Assembly (NCBI GenBank): GCA_023432805.1
Contig: JAEYUG010000026.1
Location: forward strand, 1-9,849
DNA from: Bacteroidota bacterium
GTDB lineage: Bacteria; Bacteroidota; Ignavibacteria; SZUA-365
Direction: 5' to 3'
Length of the DNA: 9,849 nucleotides
Shown: positions 7,586-9,849 of the stretch, in pieces
Position numbering within the stretch: position 1 is the stretch's first letter
Layout of the letters: the number at the start of each line of letters is the position of its first letter
Translations under genes and position numbers: made by a program
The notes under the pieces: generated by a model
Databases searched by the model: none
Told to the model about the DNA's origin: nothing
Seen by the model: only the letters and a program-made list of their open reading frames with translations

Positions 7586-7615
7586 GCCCCGAATAGGGGC
7601 AATCTTGATTGTTTT
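7586..7615 (+). terminator. Possible intrinsic terminator after hutU
   Basis: A perfect 5-bp G+C stem (GCCCC 7586-7590 with GGGGC 7596-7600, loop GAATA) is followed by an interrupted T-rich stretch ending in TTTT near 7614. The stem is short and the T-run does not follow it directly, so termination may be weak. The site is about 60 nt past the hutU stop, where a terminator is expected. Confidence 0.35.
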
Positions 7616-7670
7616 GTCATAGGATTTCCTCGTGTCATGCCTTGAATGTGCCTGATTCTCTGGGTACGTT

Positions 7671-7699
7671 GAGGTTGTCCGCAAGGTGACTTGCAACTC
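7671..7699 (+). promoter_or_regulatory. Bulged hairpin with a GTGA (GNRA) loop in the probable leader of the secreted-protein gene
   Basis: An inner perfect stem GCAAG/CTTGC (7681-7685 with 7690-7694) closes a GTGA tetraloop of the stable GNRA type. An outer stem pairs GAG (7671-7673) with CTC (7697-7699) and TT (7675-7676) with AA (7695-7696), leaving a 1-nt and a 4-nt bulge on the 5' side. In all there are about 10 pairs. It matches no riboswitch that I recognise. It lies about 150 nt before the downstream start, so it could be a leader element or a processing site. Confidence 0.3.
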
Positions 7700-7832
7700 A
7701 CCCGGTCGATAAGTAAGTTCTTTCAATTCCAGATTTGCATAGGTGTGAGGCCGCCAGTTCGAAGAGTGGATCACCACACTTCGCTCCTGCATTCCGGATT
7801 ACTGCAAGGAATCCCTTTCTTCACTTTCACAT

Positions 7833-7840
7833 GAGGAGGT
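7833..7840 (+). promoter_or_regulatory. Strong Shine-Dalgarno sequence for the secreted-protein gene
   Basis: GAGGAGGT is a near-perfect match to the anti-Shine-Dalgarno sequence and ends 10 nt before the ATG at 7851. That spacing is slightly long but workable. ATGs at 7831 and 7841 open only 7- and 5-codon frames (MRRYEEL and MKSYE), so 7851, which begins a signal peptide, is the real start. Confidence 0.75.
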
Positions 7841-7850
7841 ATGAAGAGCT

Positions 7851-9849
7851 ATGAGTAAAAGATTACTCAGTGCTGTCGTACTGGCATTGCTACTGCCGGT
7901 CATGACGCAATCTGCACTGGCACAGGTGCAAGTCACAGTCGGAACCGGGACAGGTACCGACTATTATCCCGTGAATTACGTCTGGTGGAGCAGTGTCTCC
8001 GAGGCGGTGTATTCACCGACGGAACTGGCAGCCGGTGGTTGGGTTGGTGGCCAGGGCTCCATCACACAGGTCGCGTGGAACGTTGCGACCACCGCTACGT
8101 TCAACAACGGTACATTGTACATCTATCTCGAGAACGTCGGTTCCTCCACGTTTGCTTCAGGCACGTTCTCAACCGGAGGCACGCTCTGCTACACGGCGCC
8201 GGCTCCTGCCTTTACCGTCCCTGGATGGTACACGTTCACACTTCAGACTCCGTTCACGTACCTCGGCGGCAACCTTGCCGTGCGTGTCGTGAAGGCTGGA
8301 AACAACTGGAGTTCCGGGCCGATGTTCTATCAGTCGACCACGCCTGGCATCACGCATCGCTACTGGTACGATGACGTGGCGGTGCCGGCAACATCGGGCA
8401 CCACGACGACCACCCGTCCGAACATCCGCATGATGATGCTTGCTGGGGGCGATCCGCTTCCCTCGATCAGTGTCCTCAGTGGCCCATCCTGCTACTCGGC
8501 CGGCACAAATCAGACTGTGACCGCCAACATCACCGACAACGGCACGATCGCTGAAGCCCGCATCTGGTTCCGCAAGGGTACTGGGACCTGGTATAGCGCA
8601 ACCCCGACCACCACGGTGGGATCGACATATACGTTCACCATCAGCACCGCCACGATGGGTGGTGTCGCAACCAACGATGTCGTGTCCTGGTATCTTGCCG
8701 TAAAGGACAACAGCAACGGCATGATCACCTCGCCAGTCGGAGGGTCAGGTACGGCCACTCCGATCGGGAACTCGCCTCCGGCGTCGACATATTCCTATAT
8801 CGTCGGATCGCCACGCACCATGCCCTATGTGGAAACCTTCGACGGCGCACCCTCGGGCGTGACCTTCGGTGGCACGAACAGCACCTGGCGCCTTGGCGCT
8901 CCTGCAGGCACGATCGGCACAACGGCCTACAGCGGCACGACCGCACTGTGCCAGCAGGCAACGAATGGATTCTACCTCGACAACGACCAGTCATGGGCCC
9001 AGCTTCCGGCCATGGACTTCACGGGCATGACGAACGACCCCGTGCTGACCTTCTGGAGCAAGTATGACTATGAGTCAGGCTGGGACGGTTTGCGCGTCGA
9101 GTACTCGACCAATTGCGGCTCGTCGTGGACGACGCTCGGCAGCTATCCCGATCCCATCGGCGTGAACTGGTACAATGTCGCGGCGGTGAATTACTCAGGC
9201 GGTCAGCCGGCTTGGAACGGTGGTCCGAAGACGACATGGACCAAGTCCATCCGCACGATGACCGGACTGAAGGGCATGAGCGGTGTGCTCGTGCGCTTCT
9301 TCTCAACCAGCGACGGCAGTGTCTATCGGGCCGGCGCAGTGATCGACGACATCGCGATCGGCGACTTCCCGCAGAAGGACATCCAGGTTGTGGATGCGTG
9401 GCTGACCTACGCCCCGAACCGCTGGGCCTTCATCCAGAATCAGTCGCATCAGGCGAAGGTGACCATCCGCAACAATGGCTGGGAACCGAATCCGACAACC
9501 GTGAGCCTGACCTTGACGGTCAATGCCGTTCCCGTGGCGACCGAGACCTTCACCCCGGTATGGGTGGGCGGCGTCGCGACGGTAACGTTCGCAACAGCGC
9601 TCGTTCCCCCGACAACGGGCACGATCACCGGTGTGGTGACCGCGAACTACACGGGCGACATGGTGCCGGGCAACAACTCCGCCTCGCGCACCTACACGAT
9701 CGACAACACTCAGATTTACGGCCGCGAGCAGTTCACGAATGTTGCTCCCCCGGCACTTCCGCTGGACTGGACCTTCAACGACCTGAACGGCGGTGTAACG
9801 TGGGTGACGGGTACGAGTGCAGGTGAGACCTATCTTCGCTATCCCGGTG
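7851..9849 (+). CDS. Secreted modular surface protein with MAM/choice-of-anchor-J-like and CARDB-like domains (3' partial)
   Basis: The frame is open from the ATG at 7851 to the window edge (666 complete codons, no stop), so the C-terminus is missing. Residues 1-24 are a signal peptide: basic MSKR, a Leu/Val/Ala core, and a cleavage site after ALA24. Residues 25-199 form a beta-rich N-terminal domain ending in TRPNIRMMM, a pattern known from Bacteroidota surface proteins. Residues 204-320 look Ig- or fibronectin-like. Residues 326-505 fit a MAM/choice-of-anchor-J-type module: ETF start, LTFWSKYDYESGWDG, VEYSTNCGSSW, and a VIDDIAIGD end. Residues 510-620 resemble CARDB (PGNNSASRTY near the end). 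At about 622 a second ETF-like start (REQFTN) with LDWTF opens another module. Export by the Sec system is clear; type IX secretion and surface anchoring are inferred and would need the missing C-terminal sorting domain. No catalytic motif is visible, so adhesion or structure is the likeliest role. Confidence 0.9.
   Translation, partial: MSKRLLSAVVLALLLPVMTQSALAQVQVTVGTGTGTDYYPVNYVWWSSVSEAVYSPTELAAGGWVGGQGSITQVAWNVATTATFNNGTLYIYLENVGSSTFASGTFSTGGTLCYTAPAPAFTVPGWYTFTLQTPFTYLGGNLAVRVVKAGNNWSSGPMFYQSTTPGITHRYWYDDVAVPATSGTTTTTRPNIRMMMLAGGDPLPSISVLSGPSCYSAGTNQTVTANITDNGTIAEARIWFRKGTGTWYSATPTTTVGSTYTFTISTATMGGVATNDVVSWYLAVKDNSNGMITSPVGGSGTATPIGNSPPASTYSYIVGSPRTMPYVETFDGAPSGVTFGGTNSTWRLGAPAGTIGTTAYSGTTALCQQATNGFYLDNDQSWAQLPAMDFTGMTNDPVLTFWSKYDYESGWDGLRVEYSTNCGSSWTTLGSYPDPIGVNWYNVAAVNYSGGQPAWNGGPKTTWTKSIRTMTGLKGMSGVLVRFFSTSDGSVYRAGAVIDDIAIGDFPQKDIQVVDAWLTYAPNRWAFIQNQSHQAKVTIRNNGWEPNPTTVSLTLTVNAVPVATETFTPVWVGGVATVTFATALVPPTTGTITGVVTANYTGDMVPGNNSASRTYTIDNTQIYGREQFTNVAPPALPLDWTFNDLNGGVTWVTGTSAGETYLRYPG

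Larger units (their letters stand above)
7528..7850 (+). other. AT-richer intergenic region with several small hairpins
   Basis: These 323 nt between hutU and the secreted-protein gene hold no gene I can support. Base composition falls to about half G+C, well below the flanking coding DNA. Four inverted repeats are visible: GCGTA/TACGC (7550-7565), GCCCC/GGGGC (7586-7600), a bulged stem over 7671-7699, and GTGG/CCAC (7766-7777). The first two suit 3'-end processing or termination of hutU, and the later ones a 5' leader of the next gene. No clear promoter stands out: TTGAAT and TACGTT with 17-nt spacing, near 7643-7671, is only a weak sigma-70-like match. Confidence 0.6.

Noticed and set aside
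5884..7701. 605-codon open frame on the minus strand across hutU
   Set aside because: It is almost wholly antisense to an unmistakable urocanase gene and has a His/Gly/Val-rich translation without any family motif. It is a codon-bias shadow.
7730..7737. CAGATTTG as a Bacteroidota-type TAnnTTTG promoter element
   Set aside because: One mismatch, and no TTG at the expected upstream distance, so it is not convincing as a promoter.
7517..7792. 91-codon minus-strand frame in the hutU downstream spacer
   Set aside because: There is no ribosome-binding site, no recognisable motif, and it overlaps the hairpins and the hutU end. I could not support it as a gene, though a small unknown protein cannot be fully excluded.
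9113..9826. 237-codon + strand frame within the secreted-protein gene
   Set aside because: It is an out-of-frame shadow, Arg/His-rich, inside a longer frame with a signal peptide and recognisable modules.
1..9849. CRISPR arrays, tRNA genes, insertion sequences and attachment sites
   Set aside because: I looked for regularly spaced repeats, cloverleaf-like sequences, transposase motifs and terminal inverted repeats and saw none that I could support.

Overview
The window looks like a chromosomal segment of a high-GC member of the Bacteroidota/Chlorobi assemblage, possibly a Kapabacteria-like lineage. This is inferred from style only: a long secreted protein built of beta-rich modules of the kind exported by type IX secretion in that group, a urocanate hydratase with no Shine-Dalgarno sequence, and G+C-rich coding DNA. 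There are no rRNA, tRNA, CRISPR or insertion-sequence features. All five genes lie on the + strand.

Region 1 (68-5760) is a tightly packed three-gene block. It holds an eIF-2B alpha/beta/delta-like protein (68-952), then two long multipass membrane proteins (954-3245 and 3262-5760) with 1-nt and 16-nt gaps. The two membrane proteins are diverged paralogues. They share FLGDG-x-VY, FFGY-x-E, YTL-x-SG-x-H, GLARDWD and EHLRK motifs in the same order, about 13 hydrophobic segments, and a helical TPR-like C-terminus. The architecture suggests GT-C-type glycosyltransferases or a related envelope function, but this is unproven. The eIF-2B-like protein keeps the family's GAD and NKIGTY motifs but seems to lack the catalytic cysteine of the sugar-phosphate isomerases in the family. 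No known pathway visibly joins these three genes.

Region 2 (5761-7527) is a 114-nt spacer followed by hutU (urocanate hydratase, histidine degradation). The gene is full-length and has all hallmark motifs, but no hutH, hutI or hutG is beside it. Three TTCCG copies spaced exactly 9 nt apart lie just upstream.

Region 3 (7528-7850) is a 323-nt AT-richer spacer with several small hairpins: a possible terminator for hutU, and a longer GNRA-looped hairpin that may belong to the leader of the next gene. It ends in a strong Shine-Dalgarno sequence.

Region 4 (7851 to the window end) is an open reading frame of at least 666 codons that runs off the right edge. It encodes a secreted modular protein: signal peptide, N-terminal beta domain, Ig-like region, MAM/choice-of-anchor-J-like domain, CARDB-like domain, and the start of another anchor-J-like module. 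Its C-terminus, where a sorting domain would sit, is outside the window.

The strongest candidates for something undescribed are the paralogous membrane-protein pair with its eIF-2B-like partner, and the structured leader of the surface protein.
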